From NCBI RefSeq assembly GCF_900104535.1, contig NZ_LT629710.1, forward strand, positions 1,426,001-1,490,000: a DNA stretch of 64,000 nt. Direction: 5' to 3'. The DNA comes from Nakamurella panacisegetis (GTDB lineage Bacteria > Actinomycetota > Actinomycetes > Mycobacteriales > Nakamurellaceae). The notes under the pieces were generated by a model that did no database searches, was not told where the DNA came from, and saw only the letters and a list, made by a program, of their open reading frames with translations. Shown piece by piece: positions 17,862-27,079 of this stretch; the first letter of the stretch is position 1, and every line of letters begins with the position of its first letter. The position numbers and the translations under genes were made by a program.

Positions 17862-19091
17862 GTGCCTGTCGACTTCAATCCCGCCGCCGTCGGATTCGAT
17901 CCGGCCGATCCCGCGTTCATCGCCGACCCGTATCCGGTCTACACGAAAATGCGCGAGATCGGGCCGGTGCTGTACTACCCGAGCCGGGATGTCCACCTGC
18001 TCACCGGCTTCGCCGAGGTGAACGCTGCCCTCCGCGACCGGCGCCTTGGTCGGGCCTACCGCCAGCGGTACACCGACGAGGAGTTCGGACAGCCGGGCGA
18101 CGATCCCCGCTGGCCGCATTTCTACGCCTCGGAACGGTGGTCCCTGCTCAACATCGAACCGCCGGACCACACCCGGCTCCGTCGCCTGGTGACCAAGGTG
18201 TTCACCGCCCGGTCGATTGCCGCCCTGCGTCCACAGATCCAGACGTTGGCCGATCAGCACCTCACCGCGGCCCTGGCCGACGGCGGGCGGTTCGAACTCA
18301 TCTCGGACTACGCGCAGCCGTTCTCGGTGGCCGTCATCTGCACCCTGCTGGGCGTGCCGCTGCCCGACGGTCCGCGCCTGCTGGCCTGGTCGCACCGAAT
18401 CGTGAAGATGTACGAGTTCTCCACCTCCGACGACGAGCGGGCCGAGGCCGATCGGGCCGCGGCCGAGTTCATGGAATACATCCTGGCCCTGATCGAAGCG
18501 CGTCGGGAGCACCCGGAGGACGACCTGATCACCGAACTGGTGCAGGTCGCGGATCTGGGTGATCGGCTGACCGTGGACGAGATCGTCAGCACCGTCATCG
18601 TTCTGCTCAACGCTGGGCACGAAGCGACGGTCAACACGCTGGGCAACGGGATGCGCGCCCTGCTCACCCACCCCGACCAGTGGGCCCGGGTGCTGGACGG
18701 CGCAGTGGCGCCGGCCACGGTGGTCGAGGAGATGCTGCGCTGGGACGCGCCCCTGCAGTTGTTCGAGCGCTGGGTCCTCGAGGAGGGTGTGGTCATCGGC
18801 GACCGCGAATTCCGGGTCGGCGAGCGGATCGCCATGATGTTCGGCTCGGCCAACCGCGACCCGCGCCGGTTCCCCGATGCCGACCGGTTCGATGCGGGGC
18901 GCGGCGAGTCGACACACATCGGCTTCGGCGGCGGACTGCACTTCTGCATCGGCGCCCCGCTGGCCCGGCTGGAGCTGGAGACCTCGGTCGCGCTGTTGCG
19001 CCAGCACCCCGGCCTGGTGCTGGCCGCCGAGCCCGAGTACCACCCGGCGTTCGTCATCCGCGGTCTCACCGGTTTGTCGCTGGCCACCTGA
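17862..19091 (+). CDS. Cytochrome P450
   Basis: 409 residues from GTG, normal for a soluble bacterial P450. The heme-binding loop FGGGLHFCIGAPLARLE has the proximal Cys362. The I-helix contains NAGHEATVNTLG, in which the usual acid-Thr pair reads Glu-Ala-Thr; the K-helix ExxR is EEMLRWDAP; and HTRLRRLVTKVFTAR is the C-helix heme-propionate region. It resembles the actinobacterial CYP105/107-like class that hydroxylates secondary metabolites, fatty acids or xenobiotics. Electron partners are not adjacent. It shares its promoter region with ligD. The 3' end lies 13 nt from the convergent GCS2-type ligase. Confidence 0.95.
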   Translation: MPVDFNPAAVGFDPADPAFIADPYPVYTKMREIGPVLYYPSRDVHLLTGFAEVNAALRDRRLGRAYRQRYTDEEFGQPGDDPRWPHFYASERWSLLNIEPPDHTRLRRLVTKVFTARSIAALRPQIQTLADQHLTAALADGGRFELISDYAQPFSVAVICTLLGVPLPDGPRLLAWSHRIVKMYEFSTSDDERAEADRAAAEFMEYILALIEARREHPEDDLITELVQVADLGDRLTVDEIVSTVIVLLNAGHEATVNTLGNGMRALLTHPDQWARVLDGAVAPATVVEEMLRWDAPLQLFERWVLEEGVVIGDREFRVGERIAMMFGSANRDPRRFPDADRFDAGRGESTHIGFGGGLHFCIGAPLARLELETSVALLRQHPGLVLAAEPEYHPAFVIRGLTGLSLAT

Positions 19092-19104
19092 CGGCCCCCC
19101 GGAG

Positions 19105-20217
19105 CTACCCCAGCGTGCGCCGCACCACGTCCAGCACGACGTCGTGCAGGTCACCTCGGGCCGAATGGGCGCGACGCTGCTGGTCGGCGCCGGTGCCGCG
19201 CTGCCGCAGCCGATCCAGGCCACCGGCCACCAACGCGGAGTCGCCGTTCGCCTCCAGCGCCGGCCCGACGAACTCGGCCAACGTGCGCAGCACGTCGAAG
19301 GCCGGTGCCACCCGCCGAGTGAGCGGATCGAACAGCTCGTCCCGGAGTCCGTGGCGGGCGGACCGCCAGGCGGCGGCCCGCAGCAACTCCGGGCGGTACG
19401 CGGGCGCCGGCGCACCGGATCGCCAGTCGGCGCTGGCAGTGTCGACCAGAGCCCGGCAGAGGACGGCCACCAGCACCGCGTCGTCCACGTCGGTGCAGAC
19501 ATCGGCCACCCGGATCTCGACCGTCGGGTAGTGGGCCGAGAGCCGGGCGTCGAAGTAGATCATGCCGTCGTCCATCGCCGCCCCGCTGCTGAGCAGGTCG
19601 GCAATGGCTGCGTCGTAACCTCTTTCGTCTCCGAAGCCGGCGGTCGGGCCGGCGGTCGGCCACAACGCCCAGACGACGGTCCGGTAACTCTGGTACCCAG
19701 AGTCCTGGCCCTGCCAGTAGGGCGAGTTCGACGAGATCGCCGTGATCAGCGGCAACCAGGGTGCGATGCGGTCCAGCACCGCCACCCCTTCGCCCCGCGA
19801 CTCGATCGAGACGTGCACATGCTGACCGCAGGTCAGTTGTTGCCGGGCCAGCAGCCCGAATTCGTCGATCATGTCCCGATAGCGCCGATCCGGCGTCGGG
19901 GTGGGGCGCACCTTGCGCGGACTGGTCGCCGCGGCGGCCAGCTGGACCCCGTTGGCGGCGGCCACGGAGGCCAGCTCGTGCCGCAGCCGACGCAGGTCGT
20001 TGGCCAGCTCGTCGGCCGAAGTGGTGGGGCGGGAACCGATCTCGGCCTGCTCGGCCTTGAACTCGTGCTCGATCGGGGGTTGCTCCGGGTCGGCCCCACG
20101 CTCGCCGCGGCGCGCCCCGGCCTCGGCCACCACCTGCTCGCCGACCGCCGCGGGGACCCCGTCCGCCGGGTTCACCAGCAGCAGTTCCTCTTCGACCCCC
20201 ACCGTTCGCTTCGGCAT
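19105..20217 (-). CDS. Carboxylate-amine ligase, GCS2/YbdK family
   Basis: 370 residues beginning MPKRTVGVEEELLLVNPADG, the opening of the GCS2 glutamate-cysteine ligase family. Further family signals are the EHEFKAEQAEIGSRPTTSAD segment, CGQHVHVSIESRGEGVAVLD and HYPTVEIRVADVCTDVDDAV. These enzymes make gamma-glutamyl bonds with ATP; YbdK-type members have weak glutamate-cysteine ligase activity and an uncertain physiological substrate. Most actinobacteria use mycothiol, so glutathione synthesis should not be assumed. The start ATG at 20217 has GGGAG 6 nt upstream. About 60 nt downstream of the conserved hypothetical gene on the same strand. Confidence 0.9.
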   Translation of the reverse strand: MPKRTVGVEEELLLVNPADGVPAAVGEQVVAEAGARRGERGADPEQPPIEHEFKAEQAEIGSRPTTSADELANDLRRLRHELASVAAANGVQLAAAATSPRKVRPTPTPDRRYRDMIDEFGLLARQQLTCGQHVHVSIESRGEGVAVLDRIAPWLPLITAISSNSPYWQGQDSGYQSYRTVVWALWPTAGPTAGFGDERGYDAAIADLLSSGAAMDDGMIYFDARLSAHYPTVEIRVADVCTDVDDAVLVAVLCRALVDTASADWRSGAPAPAYRPELLRAAAWRSARHGLRDELFDPLTRRVAPAFDVLRTLAEFVGPALEANGDSALVAGGLDRLRQRGTGADQQRRAHSARGDLHDVVLDVVRRTLG

Positions 20218-20276
20218 GACCGCTCCCATGCCCGCGCTCGGGCCGGACCAAACCGGAGACCGACCGGCCGCGGGAC

Positions 20277-20885
20277 TCACGCGCCCGTGACACCCAGGTC
20301 GATCGTGGTGGTCACCCGGACCAGGCTGGGCCGAGCGGGCGTCGACCCGAATCCGAAGCGGACCGGTGGTTCGACGTCGGCCAGGGAGCCCAGATCGACG
20401 CCGTCCCACGTCGCGTCAACCGTCGCGATGCGGTGCAGGTCCAGTGCGGCGTACCACTCGCGCCGGCCCCCGCCGGCCGTGCCTCGGGTCCGCACGCCGG
20501 GCATCACCAGGGCCGCGATGGGATCGAGCAGGGCGCTCCACCAGCGGGCCCGGGCCAGCGGCCGCGGAACGACGGACAGCAACCGGCCGAGCACACCGCG
20601 CGAGCCGGTGGTGATGACCAGCCGCAGCGGACCGGCAGCGATCGACCACCGCGCGCCGTCCCGGGTGTAGCTGACCGGCACCACCGAGATCTCGTCGAAC
20701 CGGTAGGTCCCGGCGATGAAGTCGGCCACCTCGGCGCTCGGGGCCAGCAGGGTCCGCCGGCCGTCGGGACGTTCCACCATCACGTCGGCGATCGGCCCCA
20801 GCGGGGACGAGGGCCACAGCCCGACCACCAGCCGGGTCCCGGACGTCGTACCCACACCGGCAATCACTCCGTCGAAGATCAGCAT
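20277..20885 (-). CDS. Conserved actinobacterial hypothetical protein
   Basis: 202 residues beginning MLIFDGVIAGVGTTSGTRLV. It is soluble, with no signal peptide, and rich in beta-strand segments (RFDEISVVPVSYTRDGARWS; GPLRLVITTGSRGVLGRLLS). The N-terminal MLIFDGVIAGVGT-type opening is familiar to me from unannotated actinobacterial proteins, but I know no function. An Arg/Pro-rich middle (PRPLARARWWSALL) could be a surface or nucleic-acid contact. The start is chosen at 20885 because upstream sequence of the longer frame is low-complexity and overlaps the divergent VanZ-like gene. It precedes the GCS2-type ligase and may be cotranscribed with it. Confidence 0.75.
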   Translation of the reverse strand: MLIFDGVIAGVGTTSGTRLVVGLWPSSPLGPIADVMVERPDGRRTLLAPSAEVADFIAGTYRFDEISVVPVSYTRDGARWSIAAGPLRLVITTGSRGVLGRLLSVVPRPLARARWWSALLDPIAALVMPGVRTRGTAGGGRREWYAALDLHRIATVDATWDGVDLGSLADVEPPVRFGFGSTPARPSLVRVTTTIDLGVTGA

Positions 20886-21027
20886 CGCGAACCCATCGCA
20901 CCACCCGGGGCCCGCCCCGGCTCGAACGCCACGCCGCATCGGGACGATCACCCAGGTCGCGGCATCACGGACCGGCCGGGCCGACCGCCAGCGGACAACG
21001 CGTCTCGCTCCCGGACGTCCTGACGGA

Positions 21028-21585
21028 ATGCGCGACCTCTGGAATCTCTTCGGGACTGAACTGCTCATCGTGACGATCCCGGCTCTGCTGGCGGTGGCCG
21101 TCGGCGCGACCCGGCTGCGGCGCACCGGGCGTATTCACAACATGCGCGTCGTCGCCCGCGTCCTCATCGTGGTGATCTCGTTGGCCGCGGCGGCGATGTT
21201 GTTCAGTCCGGTCGCCACCACCACCCACGCCCGGTTCCTCGACCTGCACCTGCTCGCCACGCTGCGGCACTCGTTCGCCAGTCCGATCTTGTTCGCGCAG
21301 ATGATCGGCAATCTGCTGCTCCTGTGCTGGCTCGGGTTCCTGCTCCCGATCGCGTTCGTCCGGGTACGGCCCTGGATGGCCGCGGTGGCCTGCCTGGTGA
21401 CCTCGGCCGCCATCGAGACCGTTCAGTACGTCATCGCGGTCGGCCGGGTCACCTCGATCTCGGACTTGTTCTTCAACACCATCGGCGGGACGGCCGGCGC
21501 GGTCCTGGCTCAGCTCGTGGGCCGGCGTCTGCTCACGCCCCCGGTCGCCGCTCCGGTGGCGGCGTATGGAAACGTGCGTTCCTGA
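21028..21585 (+). CDS. VanZ-like membrane protein
   Basis: 185 residues. Five predicted membrane helices; the VanZ signature lies at the end, AIETVQYVIAVGRVTSISDL followed by FFNTIGGTAGAVLAQLVG, corresponding to the conserved Glu, GR and DxxxNTxG. VanZ proteins confer low-level teicoplanin tolerance in enterococci, but most bacterial members have unknown function. The ATG at 21028 is the first that gives the complete first helix (LLIVTIPALLAVAVGA); no strong ribosome site precedes it. The gap from the divergent hypothetical gene is 142 bp. It is followed 39 nt later by an SDR gene on the same strand. Confidence 0.8.
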   Translation: MRDLWNLFGTELLIVTIPALLAVAVGATRLRRTGRIHNMRVVARVLIVVISLAAAAMLFSPVATTTHARFLDLHLLATLRHSFASPILFAQMIGNLLLLCWLGFLLPIAFVRVRPWMAAVACLVTSAAIETVQYVIAVGRVTSISDLFFNTIGGTAGAVLAQLVGRRLLTPPVAAPVAAYGNVRS

Positions 21586-21624
21586 GAAGCCACTGCTCGC
21601 CCACGGAAGGCCGGGTACGACCTG

Positions 21625-22389
21625 ATGATTCTGGACAAGTTCGATCTCACGGGGCGCGTCGCCGTCGTGACCGGGGGGAACCAGGGGCTGGGCCTGGCTT
21701 TCGCCCGCGGGCTCGGGGAGGCCGGGGCCAAGGTGGCGATCCTGGGCCGCAACACGGCCCGGAACGAGGATGCCGTCGCCGCACTGGTGCTGGAGGGGAT
21801 TATCGCCCGCGCCTTCACCGCCGACGTGGTCGAGAAAGCCAGTCTGGAAGCCGCCGCGGCGGACATCCGGAAGCAGCTCGGCGAGGTCGACATCCTGGTC
21901 AACAACGCCGGGGCGTGCATCCATCGCCCGGCGTTCGAGGTCACCGACGACGAATTCGCCCACGTGATGGACGTCAACGTGAGGGGCGTCTGGAACGGCA
22001 GCCAGGTGTTCGGGCGATCCATGGCCGCGGCCGGACGCGGCGTCATCGTCAACGTCGGATCGATCTCGGCGCAGATCGTCAACCGACCCCAGTGGCAGCC
22101 GATCTACAACGCGTCCAAGGCCGCCGTGCACCAGCTGACCAAGTCGCTGGCCGCCGAGTGGGCCGCGTCCGGGATCCGGGTCAACGCGATTGCGCCGGGC
22201 TACGTCCGGACCGAGATGGCACCGGTCGACCGGCCGGAGTTCCGGCGGTACTGGATCGAGGACGCACCGCAGCAGCGTGCCGCGCTGCCCGAGGAGATCG
22301 CACCCAGCGTGGTGTTCCTGGCCTCTGACGCGTCCGCCTTCATGACTGGGTCGGTGCTCGTCATCGACGGCGGCTACACCGTCTACTAG
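21625..22389 (+). CDS. Short-chain dehydrogenase/reductase
   Basis: 254 residues, classical SDR. Cofactor loop TGGNQGLGLAF (16-26), NNAG at 93-96, Ser146 or Ser148 in NVGSISAQ and the catalytic Tyr161/Lys165 in YNASKAAVHQ; the C-terminal segment ASDASAFMTGSVLVIDGGYT is typical. It resembles gluconate 5-dehydrogenase or sorbose/polyol reductases, suggesting a sugar acid or polyol substrate, but this is only a family-level inference. An NmrA-like gene begins 8 nt after its stop, so the two form an operon. Confidence 0.93.
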   Translation: MILDKFDLTGRVAVVTGGNQGLGLAFARGLGEAGAKVAILGRNTARNEDAVAALVLEGIIARAFTADVVEKASLEAAAADIRKQLGEVDILVNNAGACIHRPAFEVTDDEFAHVMDVNVRGVWNGSQVFGRSMAAAGRGVIVNVGSISAQIVNRPQWQPIYNASKAAVHQLTKSLAAEWAASGIRVNAIAPGYVRTEMAPVDRPEFRRYWIEDAPQQRAALPEEIAPSVVFLASDASAFMTGSVLVIDGGYTVY

Positions 22390-22397
22390 CGGCGTCG

Positions 22398-23168
22398 ATG
22401 AGCTCAGTCCTGGTCACCGGGGGAACCGGCAACCTCGGGCGCCACGTGGTGCGACAGCTGCTCGACCGGGGGCATCAGGTGCGGTTGGCCAGCCGCAGCG
22501 CGGCACCGGTCGAGGCCATCACCGACTACTCCTGGGCCCGGGTGGACTACCGCAGCCGGGCCGGCCTCGACGCCGCGCTGATCGGTGTCGACACGATCGT
22601 GCACTGTGCCGGCGGCTCGGCCCGGGGCGAGGCGGAGACGATGGCCGCGCTGCTGTCCTCGGGCCGGCGGGCCCGGGTGAAGCACCTGGTCTACATCTCG
22701 ATCGTCGGGGTGGACCGACTGCCGCTGGGCTACTACCGAGCGAAGTACGCGGCCGAGCGGTCCCTGATCGGATCCGGTCTGCCGTGGACGATCCTGCGGA
22801 CCACCCAGTTCCACGATCTCGCCCTGGCCATCGTCAAGGGGGTGTGCCGGTCGCCGGTGGCGCTGGCCCCGCGCGGAGTCAGCCTGCAACCGGTGGCCGT
22901 CGAGGAGGTGGCGCTGCGGCTCAGCGAACTGGCCGGCGCTGACCCGGCCGGGCGGGTCCCGGAGCTCGGCGGCCCGGAGATCCGGACGCTCGCCGACCTC
23001 GCCCGGCTCTACCTGCGGTCGACCGGACGAAGGCGACCGATCGTGCCGCTGCCGGTGCCGGGACGGCTGATCAAGGGGCTCCGGGCCGGACACGGTCTCA
23101 CCCCGGACCACGCCGACGGCGTGCAGACGTTCGCCGAATACCTGGCCGCCGGCGGGGCGACGGCGTAA
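22398..23168 (+). CDS. NAD(P)-binding atypical SDR, NmrA-like
   Basis: 256 residues. Rossmann opening SVLVTGGTGNLGRHVVRQLL with the glycine loop TGGTGNLG. The middle segment VKHLVYISIVGVDRLPLGYY has YxxxK-like YYRAKYAAE, as in NmrA/HSCARG-type or SDR_a5 proteins. These act as NAD(P)H-dependent oxidoreductases or redox sensors. Its ATG follows the SDR stop by 8 nt, so the two are probably cotranscribed. The 3' end faces the NCS1 permease, 20 nt away. Confidence 0.9.
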   Translation: MSSVLVTGGTGNLGRHVVRQLLDRGHQVRLASRSAAPVEAITDYSWARVDYRSRAGLDAALIGVDTIVHCAGGSARGEAETMAALLSSGRRARVKHLVYISIVGVDRLPLGYYRAKYAAERSLIGSGLPWTILRTTQFHDLALAIVKGVCRSPVALAPRGVSLQPVAVEEVALRLSELAGADPAGRVPELGGPEIRTLADLARLYLRSTGRRRPIVPLPVPGRLIKGLRAGHGLTPDHADGVQTFAEYLAAGGATA

Positions 23169-23188
23169 CCGCCGGTCCCGGCCGCTCG

Positions 23189-24667
23189 TCAGGCGTACGG
23201 GTCGCTGTACCTGAGCATCGGGGTGCCCTCTTGGGCCCGGACCCGCCACGGCGAGAAGATCAACGTGCCGACGAAGCCGATCACCAACGCCACCAGCACC
23301 CCGATGTTGGCGCCGGCCCAACTCCCACTCCGGCCTCCGAGGTTGACCGCCTCCAACAGGTAGCCCTGCCAGGTCAGCCACTGTGCGTAGGTGTTGGTGA
23401 CCAAACCCCAGCCCAGAACGGTACCGACGACGACGAGAGCGATCGCGTCCCATTGCACGTCGCCGTAACGCCCGCGCCGGTCGAACAACTCAGCCTCGGC
23501 GTAATCCTGCCGGCGGAGCAGAATGTCGGCCAACATCACGCCGGCCCACGCCGCCACCGGCACTCCGAGAGTGATCAGGAAGCCCTCGAACTGTGGGAAG
23601 AAGTCGCCGGCGAAGAAGACCACGGCGACGGCACCGGCCAACATGATGGTGCCGTCGATGAGGGCCGCGACGTAGCGCTCGACCTTGACACCGAGGGAGA
23701 GCAGGGCCAGGCCGGACGAGTAGATGTCCAGCACCGCTCCGCCGACCAGGCCGAGCACGGCGACGATGACGAACGGAACCAGGAACCAGGTGGGGAGGAT
23801 TAACCCGAGCGCCCCCACCGGGTCGGTGTAGATGGCCGCGCTCAGGTCTTTCGACGAACCGGCCAACAGCAATCCAAAGATCAGCAGGAGAATTGGTGCG
23901 ACCGCGGCCCCGAAGGTTGTCCAGCCGACCACGCCGCGAGTGGACGAGCCGCGGGGAAGGTAGCGCGAGTAGTCGGCCGCCGCATTCACCCATCCCAGCC
24001 CGTATCCGGTCAATACCAGCGTGAGCGCGCCGATGACGGCGGTGGCCGGCGCGGCCGGGGCGGCGATCACGACGGACCAATGGATGTGCGACGCGGCCAG
24101 GCCGAGATACACCACGGTCAGCACACCGGTGATGATCGTGATCCATTTCTGCATTCTCATGATGACGTCGAATCCGGCGACACCGCCGGCGATGGTGAGG
24201 GCGGTGACGACGAGGATCGCGATCACCTTCACCGGTGTTCCGGTTCCCCAACCAAGCCGTTCGAAGACGGTGGCCGCGGCCAGAGTTGCCAGGATGACCA
24301 GGACGGTTTCCCAACCGACGGTCAGCACCCAGGAAATCAACGAGGGCAGCTTGTTCCCCCGCACTCCGAACGCCGCGCGCGAAAGGATCATGGTCGGAGC
24401 CGAACCGCGTTTTCCGGCGATCGCCACCAGGCCACACAGCAGGAACGAGACGACGATGCCGATCACGCCAGCGACCGCCGCCTGCCAGAAGGACACCTTG
24501 AAGGCGAGCACGAAAGCGCCGTACCCAAGCCCGAAGACCGACACGTTCGCGCCGAACCACGGCCAGAACAGATCACGCGGCCGGCCCTTGCGTTCGGCGT
24601 CGCTGATCACGTTGATGCCGTTGGTCTCGAGGACGACCGTCCGGGACTCGCCCACCTGGCTGCTCAT
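23189..24667 (-). CDS. NCS1-family purine/cytosine permease
   Basis: 492 residues with about twelve membrane helices. Family markers: the N-terminal RKGRPRDLFWPWFGANVSVF, where substrate-binding helix 1 has the WFGANV pattern of nucleobase-cation-symport-1 proteins, RAAFGVRGNKLPSLISWVL in helix 3, and GLGWVNAAADYSRYLPRGSS near the middle. It probably takes up cytosine, purines, allantoin or a related compound with a cation. The ATG at 24667 is used because it opens directly into conserved sequence; a GACAAT box lies 7 nt upstream. No catabolic partner is adjacent, and the divergent neighbour is phosphofructokinase. Confidence 0.93.
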   Translation of the reverse strand: MSSQVGESRTVVLETNGINVISDAERKGRPRDLFWPWFGANVSVFGLGYGAFVLAFKVSFWQAAVAGVIGIVVSFLLCGLVAIAGKRGSAPTMILSRAAFGVRGNKLPSLISWVLTVGWETVLVILATLAAATVFERLGWGTGTPVKVIAILVVTALTIAGGVAGFDVIMRMQKWITIITGVLTVVYLGLAASHIHWSVVIAAPAAPATAVIGALTLVLTGYGLGWVNAAADYSRYLPRGSSTRGVVGWTTFGAAVAPILLLIFGLLLAGSSKDLSAAIYTDPVGALGLILPTWFLVPFVIVAVLGLVGGAVLDIYSSGLALLSLGVKVERYVAALIDGTIMLAGAVAVVFFAGDFFPQFEGFLITLGVPVAAWAGVMLADILLRRQDYAEAELFDRRGRYGDVQWDAIALVVVGTVLGWGLVTNTYAQWLTWQGYLLEAVNLGGRSGSWAGANIGVLVALVIGFVGTLIFSPWRVRAQEGTPMLRYSDPYA

Positions 24668-24829
24668 GGCCGGAATTGTCGCATTGCGTGCACTTGCTCG
24701 ACCCACCGCCACCAGAGGCATTGTCCGCGATTCACATCCGGCCCGGGCCGGACAGCGGCGGTGCTTTCGCGGGTGGTTTGTTCTCCCGGCCGTCACACCG
24801 CTGACACACCGCCCGCCCAGGCTTGACTG

Positions 24830-26197
24830 ATGACCTCATCGGCGTCATCGACGGCCCTGACCGTCACGCGGCTGGGCGAATGCCGCCACGACTCACCGTT
24901 GGCGAAGTACATCGCCGGGCGCGGGACCAACGAGCACTACGTCGACGAGGACGACCGGGTGCTGTTCGACGACACGATCAGCCTGGTCCGCGAGCGGGAC
25001 GTCGCACTGGACGAGCTACCGAGCTTCGAACCGGGCGGCCCGCGTCGAAAGATCTTCTTCGCGCCGGGCACGGCGAAGGTCGCCGTGGTGACCTGCGGTG
25101 GCCTGTGTCCCGGCCTCAACGACGTGATCCGCGGACTCGTCCTGGAGTTGTGCAACCATTACGGCGTCCGGCAGGTGTGCGGATTCCGGTACGGCTTCGC
25201 CGGACTCGTGCCAAGCAACGGCCACCCGGTGGTGCCCCTCACCCCCGAGCGGGTGGACAAGATCAACGAACTCGGCGGCACCATCCTCGGAACATCAAGG
25301 GGCGCACAGGATCCGGAGATCATGGCCGACACTCTCGTCGAGCTCGGCATCGACATCCTGTTCGTCATCGGCGGTGACGGGTCGATGCGCGGCGCGGCCG
25401 GGATCGCCGCGGTGCTGACCCGCCGCGCCTTGCCGATCGGGGTCATCGGCATCCCGAAGACGATCGACAACGACATCCCCTACATCGGGCAGAGTTTCGG
25501 ATTCCAGACGTCGTTCGCGGTGGCCGCTGCGTCGATCCAGGCCGCCCGGGTCGAGGCCCGCTCGGCGGTCGGCGGGGTGGGACTGGTGCGGGTGATGGGA
25601 CGTCATTCCGGCTTCATCGCCTGCTACGCGGCCCTGGCCAACCACGACGCCGACTTCGTCCTCATCCCGGAGGTGCCGTTCCGCCTGGACGGCGACGGCG
25701 GCTTCCTGGCCTGTCTGCGCCGCCGGGTGCAGGACAGGGGCAGTGCCGTGGTGGTGGTCGCCGAAGGGGCCGGACAGGAGCTGTTGACTCCCGCGCGGGC
25801 CGAGCCGACAGCCCGGACGGACGATTCCCCGAGCGCCGCCGTCGACGCATCGGGGAACGCCACCCTGGCCGACATCGGGGTGTTCCTGCGCGACCGCATC
25901 ACCTCCGACTTCGGAGCGGCCGAACAACCGTTGACGCTCAAGTACATCGACCCCGGTTACGCCATCCGGTCGGTGCCGGCCCAGCCGTCGGACTCGGTCT
26001 ACTGCGTCCGCCTGGCCCAGGCCGCCGTCCACGCGGCCATGGCCGGGCGGACCGACATGGTGGTCGGCCGCCGGCACAATCGGTTCGTCCACGTACCGAT
26101 CGCGATGGCCGTGTCGATCCGCAACCAGGTCGCCCCGGACGGGGACCTCTGGTTGTCCGTGCTGGAATCGACCGCTCAACCCTTCGAGATGCGGTAG
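24830..26197 (+). CDS. 6-phosphofructokinase, long plant-type group
   Basis: 455 residues, longer than E. coli PfkA (320) and matching the long ATP-PFK group found in plants, trypanosomes and some bacteria. Phosphorylates fructose 6-phosphate in glycolysis. The nucleotide loop AVVTCGGLCPGLNDVIRGLV (about residues 85-105), IGGDGSMRGA (near 182) and PKTIDNDIPYIGQSFGF are present. The Gly of GGDGS is typical of ATP users, where PPi enzymes have GGDDS. The Lys of PKTIDND is typical of PPi and long-type enzymes, where E. coli has PGTIDND. ATP dependence is inferred from GGDGS. CAGGCT, 6 nt before the ATG, is a weak leaderless-type box. Confidence 0.93.
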   Translation: MTSSASSTALTVTRLGECRHDSPLAKYIAGRGTNEHYVDEDDRVLFDDTISLVRERDVALDELPSFEPGGPRRKIFFAPGTAKVAVVTCGGLCPGLNDVIRGLVLELCNHYGVRQVCGFRYGFAGLVPSNGHPVVPLTPERVDKINELGGTILGTSRGAQDPEIMADTLVELGIDILFVIGGDGSMRGAAGIAAVLTRRALPIGVIGIPKTIDNDIPYIGQSFGFQTSFAVAAASIQAARVEARSAVGGVGLVRVMGRHSGFIACYAALANHDADFVLIPEVPFRLDGDGGFLACLRRRVQDRGSAVVVVAEGAGQELLTPARAEPTARTDDSPSAAVDASGNATLADIGVFLRDRITSDFGAAEQPLTLKYIDPGYAIRSVPAQPSDSVYCVRLAQAAVHAAMAGRTDMVVGRRHNRFVHVPIAMAVSIRNQVAPDGDLWLSVLESTAQPFEMR

Positions 26198-26215
26198 GCG
26201 GACCGACGGTCGTGG

Positions 26216-27073
26216 CTATGCGGTCAACCGGGACCCCGACCGGGCGAACAGCACCAGGTCGGCCCCGGCCAGCGCGACGGTGGCCAGGAACAGCAGGCGG
26301 CTGTTCGGACTCCTGAGCCCGACGGCGACCCCGGTGCCGGCCAACCCGACGATCACCGCCAGCGCGATCCAGGTCCACACATGCGGGGCGCCCGGGCCCA
26401 GCAGGACGACCAGGGACGCCGCGAACAACACCACCGGTCCGCCGATGGCGGTAGCCCGGCCGCCGAGGACATGCCAGAAGCCACGGACCCCGGTGGCCTG
26501 GTCCGATCGCAGATCCGGCAGCACGTTCGCGGCGTGGGCGGCGACCCCGAGCAGGGCACCGGCCGTCATCGCCCACCAGGCCGGCCACGGGCGGCCGGGC
26601 AAGGCCAGGGTCGCCGCGGCCGGGAGCGACCCGAACCCGATGGCGTACGGGACCCAGGAGGCGACGGTGGCCTTCAGTCCGAGGTTGTACAGCCAGCCGG
26701 CGCCGACCAAGGTCAGGGCGGCGAGACCGGCTCGCCAGCCCAGGCTCATCGACAGCGCCGCGGCGGCGACCAGCGCCACGATCGCCGCCGCCCGGACCCG
26801 GCCGGGCGGGATCACCCCGCGGGCGACCGGCTTGTCCGGGCGCCCGACCGCCTGATCACGGGCGGCGTCGATCCAGTCGTTGGACCAGCCGATGGAGAGT
26901 TGTCCGGCCATGACGGCCAGGGTGAACAGCGCGCCGCGACCGAAACCCAGTCCGGCCAGCGCGGCCAGCCCAGCGCTGATCGAGGTGACGCCGAGGGTCG
27001 GGAGCGGGTGACACGCCAGGGCCAGCGCCCGTACCGTGCCGCCCGGGCGGCTGTCGGGGTGCGCGGGCAACAT
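26216..27073 (-). CDS. UbiA-family prenyltransferase
   Basis: 285 residues with eight or nine membrane helices. The first Asp-rich prenyl-diphosphate motif is SNDWIDAARD (near residue 67), followed by RPDKPVARG; the second Asp-rich region is weaker (NVLPDLRSDQATGVRG near 175). This is the UbiA fold that joins an isoprenoid chain to an aromatic acceptor. Relatives include menaquinone, heme O and DPPR synthases, and this one is nearest to uncharacterised actinobacterial members. Its ATG at 27073 stands 6 bp from the ligB ATG on the other strand. A quinone-type role alongside the phenolic-lipid operon 7 kb away is possible but unsupported. Confidence 0.85.
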   Translation of the reverse strand: MLPAHPDSRPGGTVRALALACHPLPTLGVTSISAGLAALAGLGFGRGALFTLAVMAGQLSIGWSNDWIDAARDQAVGRPDKPVARGVIPPGRVRAAAIVALVAAAALSMSLGWRAGLAALTLVGAGWLYNLGLKATVASWVPYAIGFGSLPAAATLALPGRPWPAWWAMTAGALLGVAAHAANVLPDLRSDQATGVRGFWHVLGGRATAIGGPVVLFAASLVVLLGPGAPHVWTWIALAVIVGLAGTGVAVGLRSPNSRLLFLATVALAGADLVLFARSGSRLTA

Positions 27074-27079
27074 GGGTAC

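Noticed and set aside
26381-27079. N-terminal extension of ligB back to 26381
   Set aside because: The sequence before the ATG at 27080 is antisense to the UbiA-like gene and LigB homologues begin at MLLSRL-type sequence.
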